Shown here piece after piece: positions 1 to 8,383 of a stretch of DNA of 11,036 bases; the stretch's first letter is position 1; each line of letters begins with the position of its first letter. A model generated the notes under the pieces. The model saw nothing but the letters and a program-made list of their open reading frames with translations. It did no database searches and was not told where the DNA came from. The position numbers and the translations under genes are program-made. The stretch comes from Coprinopsis marcescibilis (Eukaryota; Basidiomycota; Agaricomycetes; Agaricales; Psathyrellaceae): positions 1-11,036 of the forward strand of contig ML210624.1 of the NCBI GenBank assembly GCA_004369085.1. Reading direction: 5' to 3'.

Positions 1-542
1 AACCCATACCCCGTGAAATCCCATAACCTTGGGCTTCCCCCAACCATTATGGGATAAGACGGTGTCGACTGTAATGTCTTGCATTCGTCGTGATCTGATG
101 CAAGAGACCCCGAAAACCAACCAACGTTTCTTATTTTGGTTCCGTCGTCAGCATGGTACCGGCAGACCTTGACTAGTGTCGATTTCGACCTCTTAACTGG
201 TAATCAGCCGGGGTGCCGTCCGCAATCTCACAACGTAATTGATGAGAAACACGACTTGCGCGAATGATGTTGTAAAAGAGTTCTGCAAAGCACTGTAAGC
301 AAAGGGTATGTGAAAACTCTAAGCCTTGAGTAGTACTGAAGTTCGAAGAAAGTAATATAACAGGCATGTGACCATGTCGATATAGCATCCGGCCAAGGCT
401 GCCTTCTCATTGGAGAATCAATCTAATCTCTGATCCCCTGAGAGCAGCTGCAAGAAATCTCCTGATCCCTCCCGACATCCATAACCTACCACCACCCTAC
501 CCTCTGAACACAATATACACCCCTGGCGAATCGGCTCTCGGC
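1..542. other. Intergenic / upstream region, no gene seen
   Basis: No reading frame here has a recognisable protein or a credible exon structure. The only local structure I see is an imperfect hairpin at 20-53: CCCATAA pairs with TTATGGG, and inside it TTGGG pairs with CCCAA. The last 100 bases are rich in C and A and probably contain the promoter and 5' leader of the gene starting at 543; an AATATACA stretch near 511 is a weak TATA-like candidate. Confidence 0.5.
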
Positions 543-2062
543 ATGGGAGACAAGATCCACGTCCCAAACGCGCCCAGAAACAGTCAGTATCTACTATCTA
601 AACTCCCAAGCTCGCACATCAACTACTCCCGTCCTTTACATGAGCTAACACCCCCCCCAGAGACTCTACAAGCACTACTGCAGATCGAAGAACACCAGTG
701 GAGCGCATTCAGGGCAAGCCCCAATCCACCCCAAAATCCCTCTATACCGCCTAACCCCTCCTCCTCCTCCTCCTCCTCCTCCTCCTTCCCAACCTCCCAA
801 TACTACCCCCCCAGAAAACACTAGCGGCCCTAAGCCACAAACACCTCGACATCACCCAGACCCCATCGCGGCAGCGCGCGCAGGTCGCGAAAGTGCAGTC
901 CAAGCTCGCTGCGCGCTTCCCGACGGTGGACCTGCACGACAGGCAGCAGCTCGTATTCCTCTCCCGCTACATGGCGCGCGAGCACGGGGAGCGGCGGCGG
1001 AGGGCTGAGAACGAACGGAAGCTGGCGCTTAGGGCCGCGGGCGAGTTGGGCTCTAGGGCCGACGGTATGTATATTCCGTTCCTGGCGATTATTCGACTCG
1101 CCCACTTCCCACCCTACCCCAGATCATAATTATCAAGGTAAGCTGCTCCAACATTTTGCACTTGGCGGTAGAAGTAGCAGTAGAGCACCCTCACTGTCCT
1201 CACACTTCATACCTGCAAGCAGACTCGGCCTCCACTCTAACCTTCCCACCCCGGGCTAACCATGCATCCCACCCACAGAAAGACCCACAGAAGCCCCAAA
1301 ACCCAACACCACCAACGACCCCTTCCTCGAGCTCCAGCATCTCCTCCGTAACACAGGCCTCGACTGGCTGACCAAGCGCTTCGCGCAGACCGGCCTGCTC
1401 ACACCACAAACCCTCCTCCAAGCCGCAACCGATAACCCCTCCCTGGAGCGTCTAGTCACGCAAACCTTGACGGACCCCATCGACGGCGACGAGAGCGACG
1501 GCCGCGTGCTAACAGCCTTCGAGCAAGGCGTCCTCGCAGCGGCTATCGTGAACTACATCCGCGAGAAGGCCTGTCCTGTCTCGGACGCGCACGTTCGCAT
1601 TACAGGTACGGTCGCATCCCTACTCACCCCACAAATAACTTCTCCAACTGGAAGAGCCTACTGACTTCACGCCCTCAAGCAGCCTCAGCCCTGCGCAGCT
1701 CTTGCCCTAGAGCCCCGACCCCCGCACACACCCACAATCACAACCACCACACCAACACACACAGTCCCCACACCCCACCAAATCCACCCGAGCACCCGCC
1801 CCCACACCTGCGCACCCCCCTCAAAATCGCCTACCTCCTCCGAAACACCGGCCTAGACTGGCTCTCCAAGCGCTTCTCGCACGCCGCCCCAGATCTCCCC
1901 GCACTCCTCCGCGGCGGACCCGAGGTGGTCGCCCAAACGCTCAAAAACCCCATGGAGGGCGACGAGAGCGACGGCCGCGTGCTGACAGAGTTTGAGCAGG
2001 CCGTGCTGGCGGTGGCCGTCCAGAGCTATGTGAGAGAGCAGCGGCCGTCTGGTATTATGTGA
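543..2062 (+). CDS. Unrecognised 380-aa protein with a tandem-duplicated C-terminal module (5 exons)
   Basis: I do not recognise the family, so no function is assigned. The inferred exons are 543-713, 815-1064, 1123-1137, 1279-1605 and 1683-2062, and all junctions keep frame. The first intron (714-814) would be GC-AG, with a CTAAC branch site and a (TCC)n pyrimidine tract; the others are GT-AG. Exon 3 is a 15-nt microexon, and skipping it also keeps frame. Residues 1-140 form an N-terminal region containing EEHQWSAFR and a basic, probably helical stretch (HDRQQLVFLSRYMAREHGER). Residues about 162-242 and 301-374 are two copies of one module sharing LLRNTGLDWL(T/S)KRF, GDESDGRVLT and FEQ(G/A)VLA. 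They are joined by a His/Pro/Thr-rich linker at about 268-300. The start at 543 has G at -3 and +4. Coding status is well supported by the repeat conserved across an intron and across two reading frames; the exact 5' structure is less sure. Confidence 0.72.
714..814 (+). other. Probable GC-AG intron with a (TCC)n polypyrimidine tract
   Basis: The frame used by exon 1 ends at a TAG at 822-824, whereas good coding sequence continues from 815 in another frame. The only junction I find that restores frame joins AGG (711-713) to AAA (815), giving a donor GCAAGC at 714 and an acceptor CCCCCCCAG at 814. The sequence CTAAC (751-755), the TCC repeat (about 758-786) and the C-run are as expected for the 3' end of an intron. 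Read unspliced, the same tract would give a poly-serine tail on a 93-aa protein. Confidence 0.65.
758..786 (+). repeat. (TCC)n trinucleotide microsatellite
   Basis: About nine to ten uninterrupted TCC units lie between a CTAAC branch-like site and the acceptor of the proposed GC-AG intron. The tract probably serves as the polypyrimidine stretch and is likely variable in length between strains. Confidence 0.9.
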
Positions 2063-2729
2063 GAGAGAACTTGGAATTAGAAGAATCAGGGTCTGTTTGG
2101 TGAATTGTAGTAGAGAGTTGGGAATCTAATTGGGATTTAAGTAGTTTGTGGACCTGGAAGATACGATGGCTCAAGTCGCCTCCGTTAGCTTGAGGCATGT
2201 TCGCGCGGACAATGTGAAGGTTGCAACTGGCTAGTTACTAGTTGCGCACAGTCGTTTAATTCGAAGAGGGGAAATCTGGTGTGTCTTGATACGAGTTGCG
2301 TAGATTAAGTGAGTGAGAGGAAAAGCAGTGAGATTTAAAATTCAATGGTGTGTAGTAAGAACAAAGCGTGAAATACTGAGACGGAAGCTAAAGAACCCAG
2401 TCTGAGTAAATAATAATGGTCCGCGCGAATAAGGCAGGGCCGAGGACATAACTGTCAATAAACAGAAGTATATACATCGAATCATGTGAAGGGCGCATCG
2501 ATCCCCGAGCAGGGGAGATACGTCCTCCACATTAAGTGGCCGCGATGCCGCCAAAATGGCGGACGTTGCCTATGTCATCTTAAGCAGCGTCGTGGGACGA
2601 AGCTGATCTCTTCAAGCTGTAACGCGATGGAGGGCCCGATCATCTTCCAATCAGCCTGACCCAAGCCGCACCGATACCTTGCTTCAGACACGTTTTGAGC
2701 CCTGACAGAATAGGAGGGCTATCGTATAT
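2063..2729. other. Intergenic region, no gene seen
   Basis: This holds the 3' untranslated region of the upstream gene and the promoter of the next one. No frame has a recognisable product. There is one small GC-rich hairpin, CCGCCA-AAA-TGGCGG, at 2548-2562. No transposon ends were found. Confidence 0.5.
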
Positions 2730-2738
2730 TATATAAGG
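2730..2738 (+). promoter_or_regulatory. TATA box for the gene at 2818
   Basis: TATATAAGG lies about 80 bases before the ATG at 2818, a plausible distance for a fungal core promoter with a leader of roughly 50 bases. The call is by motif and position only. Confidence 0.55.
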
Positions 2739-2817
2739 TTAGAACCCTTGAGCCAACATCTTAGCCACATCTTTTACAGGATTTTCTTCCAGCTTCCACC
2801 CCCTCCACCTCGCACCA

Positions 2818-3667
2818 ATGACAAGCAACCCTCCTCCAGGCTATCGCTCAATGGACCACCTGGTCGGGCTCCCCGTCCCACCCCACCTCATCGAGCGACT
2901 AATAGCCTCCGAAAACATCGAAGATGACCCAGAGCTGGCCCCATACAAAGATCTGAAGGAATCGCTCGCAGCTCCGTCCGCCAACCAACCACCTGCGTAC
3001 TCTGGATCCCACTTCAACGCACATCAAGGGCCCCAACTGTTCGTCGGCGGTATATCGGACCGTGCTCACCCAGGGGTCACCGCCCGACCAATCTCGGAAG
3101 TGTATAATTACCCCCAAGCACAAAGCCCCCCGTTCCTCACTACGACCCACCACCAAGCCTTTCCCAGTCACACACAGTACCACCACCAAGTCTTTCCCTC
3201 TCACACCCAGTACCACCAACAACCCGGCTACAGCCCAGATTACTGGCAGCAAAACTCTCATGGCCAGCCCAGCATACAGGGTGCATCTCCCTCTCCTTTC
3301 CCTTTGCGTTTAAAAACTTGTCCTAACGACCCTTCCATTTTTACAGAGCGGAGGGTTAGCGATCCTCCGAGGGTCAATCCTTTTGAGCTAAGCCTTGGAC
3401 ACGGTGGCCTCACAGACACACGCGGACAACCCTTAAACTACATGCCCAATTTCACTGGTGAGTCATTCGTTTACGTTGTAGATATAGTATGTACCAACAA
3501 ACAACCCATATCTACTATGAACCATAGTTCGCGGAGGAACCTTCGTTAACATCGGCGGAGGGTCCATGTTTCAAGGAAACAGTGTCGGGGGACCACCTCT
3601 CGCACACATTCCCGATCCTTACCTGGACATAGTTCGTATTGGCAACTCACTGGTCAGGAGACATTGA
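2818..3667 (+). CDS. Low-complexity His/Gln/Pro-rich 237-aa protein with C-terminal GGTFVNIGG motif (3 exons)
   Basis: Function unknown. The exons are 2818-3280, 3347-3457 and 3528-3667. Intron 1 (66 nt) has GTGCAT, a TCCTAACGA branch site and TTTTTACAG. Intron 2 (70 nt) has GTGAGT and ACCATAG. Splicing intron 2 at the acceptor ending 3527 yields NFTVRGGTFVNIGGGS at residues 189-204. The match to a glycine motif I recall from many agaricomycete proteins (often near NACHT-type modules) is the main support for this structure. The N-terminal 60 residues look folded (SMDHLVGLPVPPHLIERLIA, then an acidic stretch). Residues 60-160 are Pro/His/Gln-rich and probably disordered, with an 11-residue unit repeated twice (111-121, 122-132). 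No signal peptide or membrane segment is visible. Intron 1 is a multiple of three and free of stops, so its retention would add 22 residues. Confidence 0.68.
3148..3213 (+). repeat. 33-bp coding tandem repeat, two units
   Basis: Units 3148-3180 and 3181-3213 encode HHQAFPSHTQY and HHQVFPSHTQY. The DNA copies differ at only a few positions, which indicates a recent in-frame duplication within the disordered part of the 237-aa protein. Confidence 0.9.
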
Positions 3668-3886
3668 TATTGTCGTTTCTCTACTTTGGATCCAGAGTCA
3701 CACCGAGCTTCAGTTTTATATACCCTGAGACAGCTCCTGTGGATCTCGCGCGTTAAACCTGGTATGCTCTTGCTATAGGCAATCATAATTATATGGATGT
3801 CTCGTACAATGCTGGTAATGCATGCGAAAGTCGGCATCACTTGAATCTACTACAGCCAGCTCCCGGTTGGGTACATCATGTGTAAG

Positions 3887-6087
3887 CTATTGGACTCGGC
3901 TCGTGCGTTTCCTGACTAGAATAGGGGCACTCATACTCGGCGAGCGCCCCGACATGATCCAAATCCCCGCCGGCACCTCCGTACTATCGTTCGGGAGCTT
4001 GAAATCATAGTTAAGAAGCATATGCGCCAACATTGCCTTAACTTCGTTGACAGCAAAGAACCGCCCGGGGCTAAAACATCGCAGTCAGCGGAGGAGTCGC
4101 CGATACGAGTAACGAGAGAGAACTGCCAAAACTCACCAAGCTGCACGCCCGTGGCCGAAGAACAGGAAGCTCGGGTCGAGTGAAACCATCTGGTGGCGCA
4201 GGTTGTCGTATTCGTGGCCTCCATCTCGGAGCTCTACAAAGCGGAATCCGTCAAAGGCTTCGGCGCTCTTATAGTTTCGCTGGGCAATACGAGTAAGCGA
4301 TTATCATGATCATGCCCTTTCGATTGGTCGCCATACCTGGTCCTCATGGATGGCCTGGCCAGCAACGGCAACCCTAAAGCCCTTTGGAACTGTCGTACCA
4401 TCGGAGAAAGTGAAATCATTGGTGGCTTTCCTGGTGACGACCACTTCATACGTGTCAGCGCCGAGGTACTATGATAGCGAGAGCAAAGTCGAAACTATCT
4501 CACATCCAGAAAATCCATTCAGCCTGCTAGATTCCTTCACAAAGCTATCCATCTTGCGAAGCTTCCCCATGCTCTCTTTGCTCCATCCAAACTCGCCAAT
4601 CACGCTCTCCACCTCCTCACGAAGAGGTGCGATGTACTCTTGACGCGAGGCGAGGTCAAACAAGACATTCGTCATAGTCTAGAGTAATAGTATTTTGATT
4701 AGTACCAAATCCACACGGGGATTTAAGTTGGCTTACAATTGAAGTGGTATGAATGGCGGCAAAGTTGAGACTGAGGATACGAAGACAAAGATCCTCGAGA
4801 TTGCGGAGCTCGGGAGGTACCAGGTCAAGAAGCCAAGAGATCATGTCGTTCTGTGGATCAGGTCGACTTTCAGTATCATACCACACTACTCTCTTGTCAG
4901 ACTTACCGGACGTCCCTCGTATTTACGGCCCCTCTCATCTTCGGCATCCAGTCGCTCCTGGACCAACCCTTTGAGGAGCTTTTGCATCAGCCTATGCTCC
5001 CTCGGGAAGTTAGACAGCAATTTCCCGGTGATTCTATCACCTGTAGTAAGCCCATATATTCCCAAGATACTATAAACAATTGTAACTCACGACTTTAGAA
5101 ATTTTGGGACGATGTTTATGATGTTGGAGACAGTAACAACGTGGATGGTCAAGTTCTGCTGGATGCGGAGGAACTCTGCGTTACGGCCTGGATCCAGATA
5201 ATATATCAACGTCCGAGAGAATGACAGGGGCGTCAGGACTCACAGAGCGGTAGTCCAACAAAAAGTCTGTTGCTTGTCCTCGCAACAATCGGAATGAGGG
5301 CGTCACTGAGCGGGATCTCAGTCCAATCTGCAAGATTCCGGAGCATTCTGAAGATCAAGGCCACTCCACAACTTGGCTGAAACTTGAAACCCACCATCTA
5401 CTTTCGCCGGCATATGTTCCGCAAACGACTCGACAATCTCTTCCTTGATGTCTGCGAACCGCGACGGGAAACCCCTAGTCATTGGACCTCGAACGACTTC
5501 GATATGATAAGGGTCGACACGAGCTTTATCCGATCCGAACACGTAGTCCGCCTGGATAAGCTGCGAAAACATTAACGGGAGAAGCTTTCAAATACTACCT
5601 GCTTTACCATACCTCAAACCCGACCTCTTTGAAGGATAACTTGTCCTCGGGGGCCTTTCGTATGTCTTCGATCATTCCCTTGTCAGCAACAACGATGATC
5701 CATCTGTTTCCAGTCATTAGGGTAGGAATCTTGAACGCTCTTCCCTTGTACTAGTCCGCAATAAGCACACGTCCACCATTCGGCTCAACCACGCAATGAT
5801 AGCACGAACCTTCTCGTAGCCCTCCTGCACCATAAGATGGCCATAGAAGATAAACTTCCAACCGGTGATATACGAAGAGATGAATCCATCGCCACCAATG
5901 GTTGGGATACTGGCAACCTAAGTGGATGTCAAAATGTGAGCCTAGCGCCCACCTATAATAAAGCCATAAAGTCATTCACCTTCGCCTTATTGACGGTGAA
6001 GAGATAGTACTGGTATGTCATCCATCCCGCCGCGCACAGAGCGATGGCTGAGCCATACGAGGGCTCGTTGATGAGGCCAGTGAGCAT
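3887..6087 (-). CDS. Cytochrome P450, ent-kaurene-oxidase-like / CYP512-type, complete (516 aa, 12 exons)
   Basis: A heme-thiolate monooxygenase, expected to be anchored in the endoplasmic reticulum and to use NADPH-P450 reductase. Exons in coding order are 6087-5980, 5917-5810, 5750-5613, 5560-5395, 5327-5244, 5187-5091, 5033-4907, 4850-4737, 4678-4504, 4443-4337, 4279-4137 and 4070-3887. All eleven introns are 52-67 nt GT-AG, and every phase closes. A modest hydrophobic anchor (residues about 12-31) is followed by SIPTIGGDGF. The I-helix reads AAIHTT (307-312), with His where many P450s have Asp/Glu, as I recall for this fungal group. Further landmarks are ExxR as ESSR (363-366), FDGFRF (417-422) and the heme loop FGHGRAACPG (449-458), with Cys456 split by the last intron. 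VARTSNRLFVGLPLCRN and PNDMISWLLD are typical of agaricomycete ent-kaurene-oxidase-like P450s (triterpenoid and diterpenoid oxidation). The substrate cannot be read from sequence. No lesions were found. The least certain junctions are the acceptor at 5034 and the GTTCGT donor at 5809. Confidence 0.97.
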
Positions 6088-7195
6088 ACTGAGAAAAGTA
6101 AGGGTGGAAGAGTCAATGAACTCAGAACGACCCTTTATGTAGAGTTAATGCGGGCCGATTTACTAATGCGCTGACGAAACTGGGGGCCCGCAGATCTCAA
6201 ACATGTACGTAGACGGGTCGCAGCCTTGTTTAGTTAGACCAAACCAGACATAAATACCACCTGGGTCCTGAGTGCAGGGAGCCCACAACACGGCCATCTT
6301 GTCCAGAAAAGTCTGGCTTTGGCACGGCTAATTTAAATGAGGCCGTGCTCAACTTGATATATGACATGATTTCAGAATAAAACCGATGTTCAGGTGGATG
6401 AAGTCGTACTTAGCATTGATTACGTACGACAGAGTGTCGTCAAGGCGCTGCTATTTACAGCATGTTTCACTCAGGACTTTCCGTGGCATGATTCCTGGAG
6501 AATTTGAGTGACTACCTTTCAAAATGGGACGATATGGAGAGCAATTCAGTGACTTCTAAACGACATTCAGGCAGGTCACAAATCACACGACGGGGATCAT
6601 ACCCTTCTAACATTATGGCAGTTTATAACATCCAGTGCAGTTGCCAGCTTGAAGTAGGCCATACATCGGCTAGCACGATGTACAGAAGACCAAACATCCG
6701 AAAGAGAAGGCTTGGCACGAATACATATCGAAAACGCGCCACAAATAGTTTGTTATGGCCTGTTTTGGTTACCGACGCTCCATGTTTGGACTGATCTTGG
6801 CCCATTTGGGACTCGCTCGGGCCCGAATGATTCCCGCCGTGGGTTAGGCTGTAGTGCCTGAAGGTGACATAATTCGGGTGAGCCAAGCTCATGAGGCATG
6901 CATCTTAAAATATGTCCCTATTATGTATTATTAACTCTTATTCATCTCTGAACCCCAGCAAAGGACTCCAGTTGACGGTTGCGCCCGTTCAACGATCGAA
7001 ATGTTAAGACGACGCGGCACTCTCCCTCACCTGTTCGCCAAGAGGGTGTGCAATGAGTCGGATGCGCAAGTAAACGTCTAATTTTAATATAATTACCCTA
7101 TCTTTCTCGTTAACTTTGGTCGATCGACTTTCTTCCTCCTGTGATAACTATCGACAGTCTCTCTACATATTCTCCCTACTCCGACTACTCCCAAA
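6088..7195. other. Region without a recognisable gene; P450 promoter at its left end
   Basis: An ACATAAAGGG stretch (minus strand, 6131-6140) about 45-53 bases before the P450 start is a weak TATA-like candidate. Two neighbouring hairpins are present: CCAGA/TCTGG at 6303-6316 and GCACGGC/GCCGTGC at 6322-6348, the latter with ATTTAAAT in its loop. On the minus strand, 6892-6623 is open for 89 codons and its end contains a hydrophobic run (VFVPSLLFRMFGLLYIVL). I do not recognise it, and the splice-like sites downstream do not give a consistent frame. It may be a gene remnant or chance. The 3' end of the SnoaL-like gene adjoins on the right. Confidence 0.45.
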
Positions 7196-7799
7196 CTAGA
7201 AGAACGCGATAGGATTCGGCTCGTTCCCTGTGATGACTTGCAAAACATCCCAATGCTCCACAATACACGTCCCTTTGAATCTGAGATAATCAACCACCGC
7301 AAACGTAGTGTTTGGCGTGGTCAGCTTGAAATGCATAGCCCCATAGCCCTGTCCACCAAACACGGTGATATTGGTAGTTGTCACTGTGGGGTCGGCAAAA
7401 CTCTCGCTGAGAAAATCGATGGCGAACTCGCGTCCTTGTTCTGCGAATGGGTTGTGCTGGATGTACTCCCTGTTAGCAGTGCATGGGAATAATCAATCAG
7501 TGTTAACGTTTCTCCGATGATGATGGCAAAGGGGAATATGGTGGTATGATGGTACAGGTATAATGCAATCAGAAGACATACCCAGGGACATAGCGATCGT
7601 ATGCAGCTTTGACGTCGTGCTTGCCCAGGAAGAGGTGAGCGAACCCAGCCATGGCTTCTTGCTGCTTCGCTTCCAGCTTCGGACCTCGGGCTTTAGGGTC
7701 GCACACCTGGGGTCCCGGACGTGGTCGACCATTGACTGACGACGCAGAGGCCACGGCGGCCAGTGAGCAAACGGTGAGGATAGTAGAGAACAGCCTCAT
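7196..7799 (-). CDS. Secreted SnoaL-like / NTF2-fold protein (163 aa, 2 exons)
   Basis: Exon 1 is 7799-7582 and exon 2 is 7469-7196, joined across a 112-nt GTATGT/TAACAG intron that splits Gly73. Residues 1-19 (MRLFSTILTVCSLAAVASA) are a clear signal peptide with an ASA cleavage site. The mature part has the hallmarks of the predicted SnoaL-like aldol-condensation family (COG4922 type): YIQHNP (75-80), a G-x-x-G region, VVDYLRF (131-137), then IVEHWDVLQ (142-150) and a C-terminal NPIAFF. His78 and the HWD triplet (145-147) line the alpha+beta-barrel cavity in relatives. Two N-glycosylation sequons (N106, N126) fit an extracellular location. Bacterial relatives act on polyketides or small cyclic substrates; the role of secreted fungal forms is largely unknown. 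The gene is on the same strand as the P450. The start follows a TATA box at 7858-7865. Confidence 0.93.
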
Positions 7800-7857
7800 A
7801 TCTGCGATAGATCAAGCCTCCAGGGGTCCCTGACTCGGAGTGAAGGTGGTGGTTGCG

Positions 7858-7865
7858 CTTTTATA
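7858..7865 (-). promoter_or_regulatory. TATA box of the SnoaL-like gene
   Basis: On the minus strand this reads TATAAAAG, 59-66 bases upstream of the ATG at 7799, which gives a plausible leader of about 30 bases. Motif and position only. Confidence 0.65.
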
Positions 7866-8244
7866 CAGTCTTGACTACAGGTCACCTGTCATGAGCCTTC
7901 GGCAGGTCTCGATCCGTCTTATAGCTTGCGATAGACGACGTATGGCATATCAGATTTCATGTAAAGTCCTGGATGGATGTGTGTGCATTTGCTGACATAT
8001 AAGGAACGTTTTGTTGTGGATATCCGGCCAGGACGCTGATACTCACCTCTCAAGCGCATTGTGTCCATCTGCCAAGAGTGTGTCTCAGCACAAAAGCTCC
8101 ACCGAGGATTTTGGGTGTTTGCTATGCACTGGGCGAGTTGAAAAGAGAGACAAAATACTTAGCTTATTAAGCTCTGGACGTTCCGCAGGGTTGCACCGAG
8201 TTAACTTGACTCCAAGCGCTAACGAAGGGACCCATGTCGAGGAG
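7866..8244. other. Upstream region of the SnoaL-like gene, left flank of the transposon; no gene seen
   Basis: The plus strand is open from 8011 to 8424, but that frame runs straight through the transposon end at 8247 and encodes nothing recognisable, so I treat it as chance. Regulatory sequence for the minus-strand gene at 7799 is the likely content of the left part. Confidence 0.5.
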
Positions 8245-8246
8245 TA

Positions 8247-8271
8247 CAGTCGAAACTGTCTTAAGGCATAC
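8247..8271 (+). repeat. Left terminal inverted repeat (25 bp)
   Basis: A perfect reverse complement of 9016-9040. Its outer 12 bases, CAGT-CGAA-ACTG, are themselves a small inverted repeat. The inner end AAGGCATAC is the same motif repeated in the adjacent subterminal region. Confidence 0.95.
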
Positions 8272-8276
8272 TTGAG

Positions 8277-8383
8277 AAAAGGCATACCCTCCCAAAGGGC
8301 ATACATTTTAGGCTCCACCGACATGGTGGGCGGGCAAATTTGCTCAAAAAGGCATACCCTCCGAAAAGGCATACATTTTGGGC
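8277..8383 (+). repeat. Subterminal direct repeats R1 and R2 of the pogo-like element
   Basis: R1 (8277-8313) and R2 (8347-8383) are 37-bp direct repeats with a 70-base period and three mismatches. Each contains the core AGGCATAC or GGGCATAC twice. A diverged third copy in the same orientation lies near the right end (8969-9001). Such subterminal arrays in DNA transposons are often transposase-binding sites; here that is inference. Confidence 0.88.

Noticed and set aside
60..75. GTCGACTGTAAT resembling the outer end of the pogo-like TIR
   Set aside because: Only about ten bases match and the AAGACAG/GGCATAC part is absent; chance similarity.
587..660. Intron GTATCT...CCCCCCCCAG inside the first exon
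   Set aside because: It looks plausible (74 nt, CTAAC present), but removing it shifts frame and destroys the coherent ETLQALLQIEEHQW sequence.
543..824. A 93-aa protein ending in poly-serine
   Set aside because: The poly-serine is a (TCC)n tract with a branch site and AG acceptor beside it. Splicing 714-814 joins it to much better coding sequence.
2342..2554. Minus-strand 70-codon open frame
   Set aside because: No family resemblance, no splice context, and it lies in a normal intergenic position.
4444..4503. Earlier acceptor (ATCATAG) for P450 intron 9
   Set aside because: It would give a 35-nt intron, too short. The acceptor ending at 4444 gives 60 nt and restores SGLVVTRKATNDF.
5034..5090. 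CTACAG acceptor giving a 50-nt P450 intron
   Set aside because: It breaks the frame; the GATAG acceptor seven bases on gives 57 nt and continues KSITGKLL.
6451..6613. Two-exon minus-strand gene with a GTAGTC donor
   Set aside because: The join leads quickly to a stop in the next exon, and the donor is poor.
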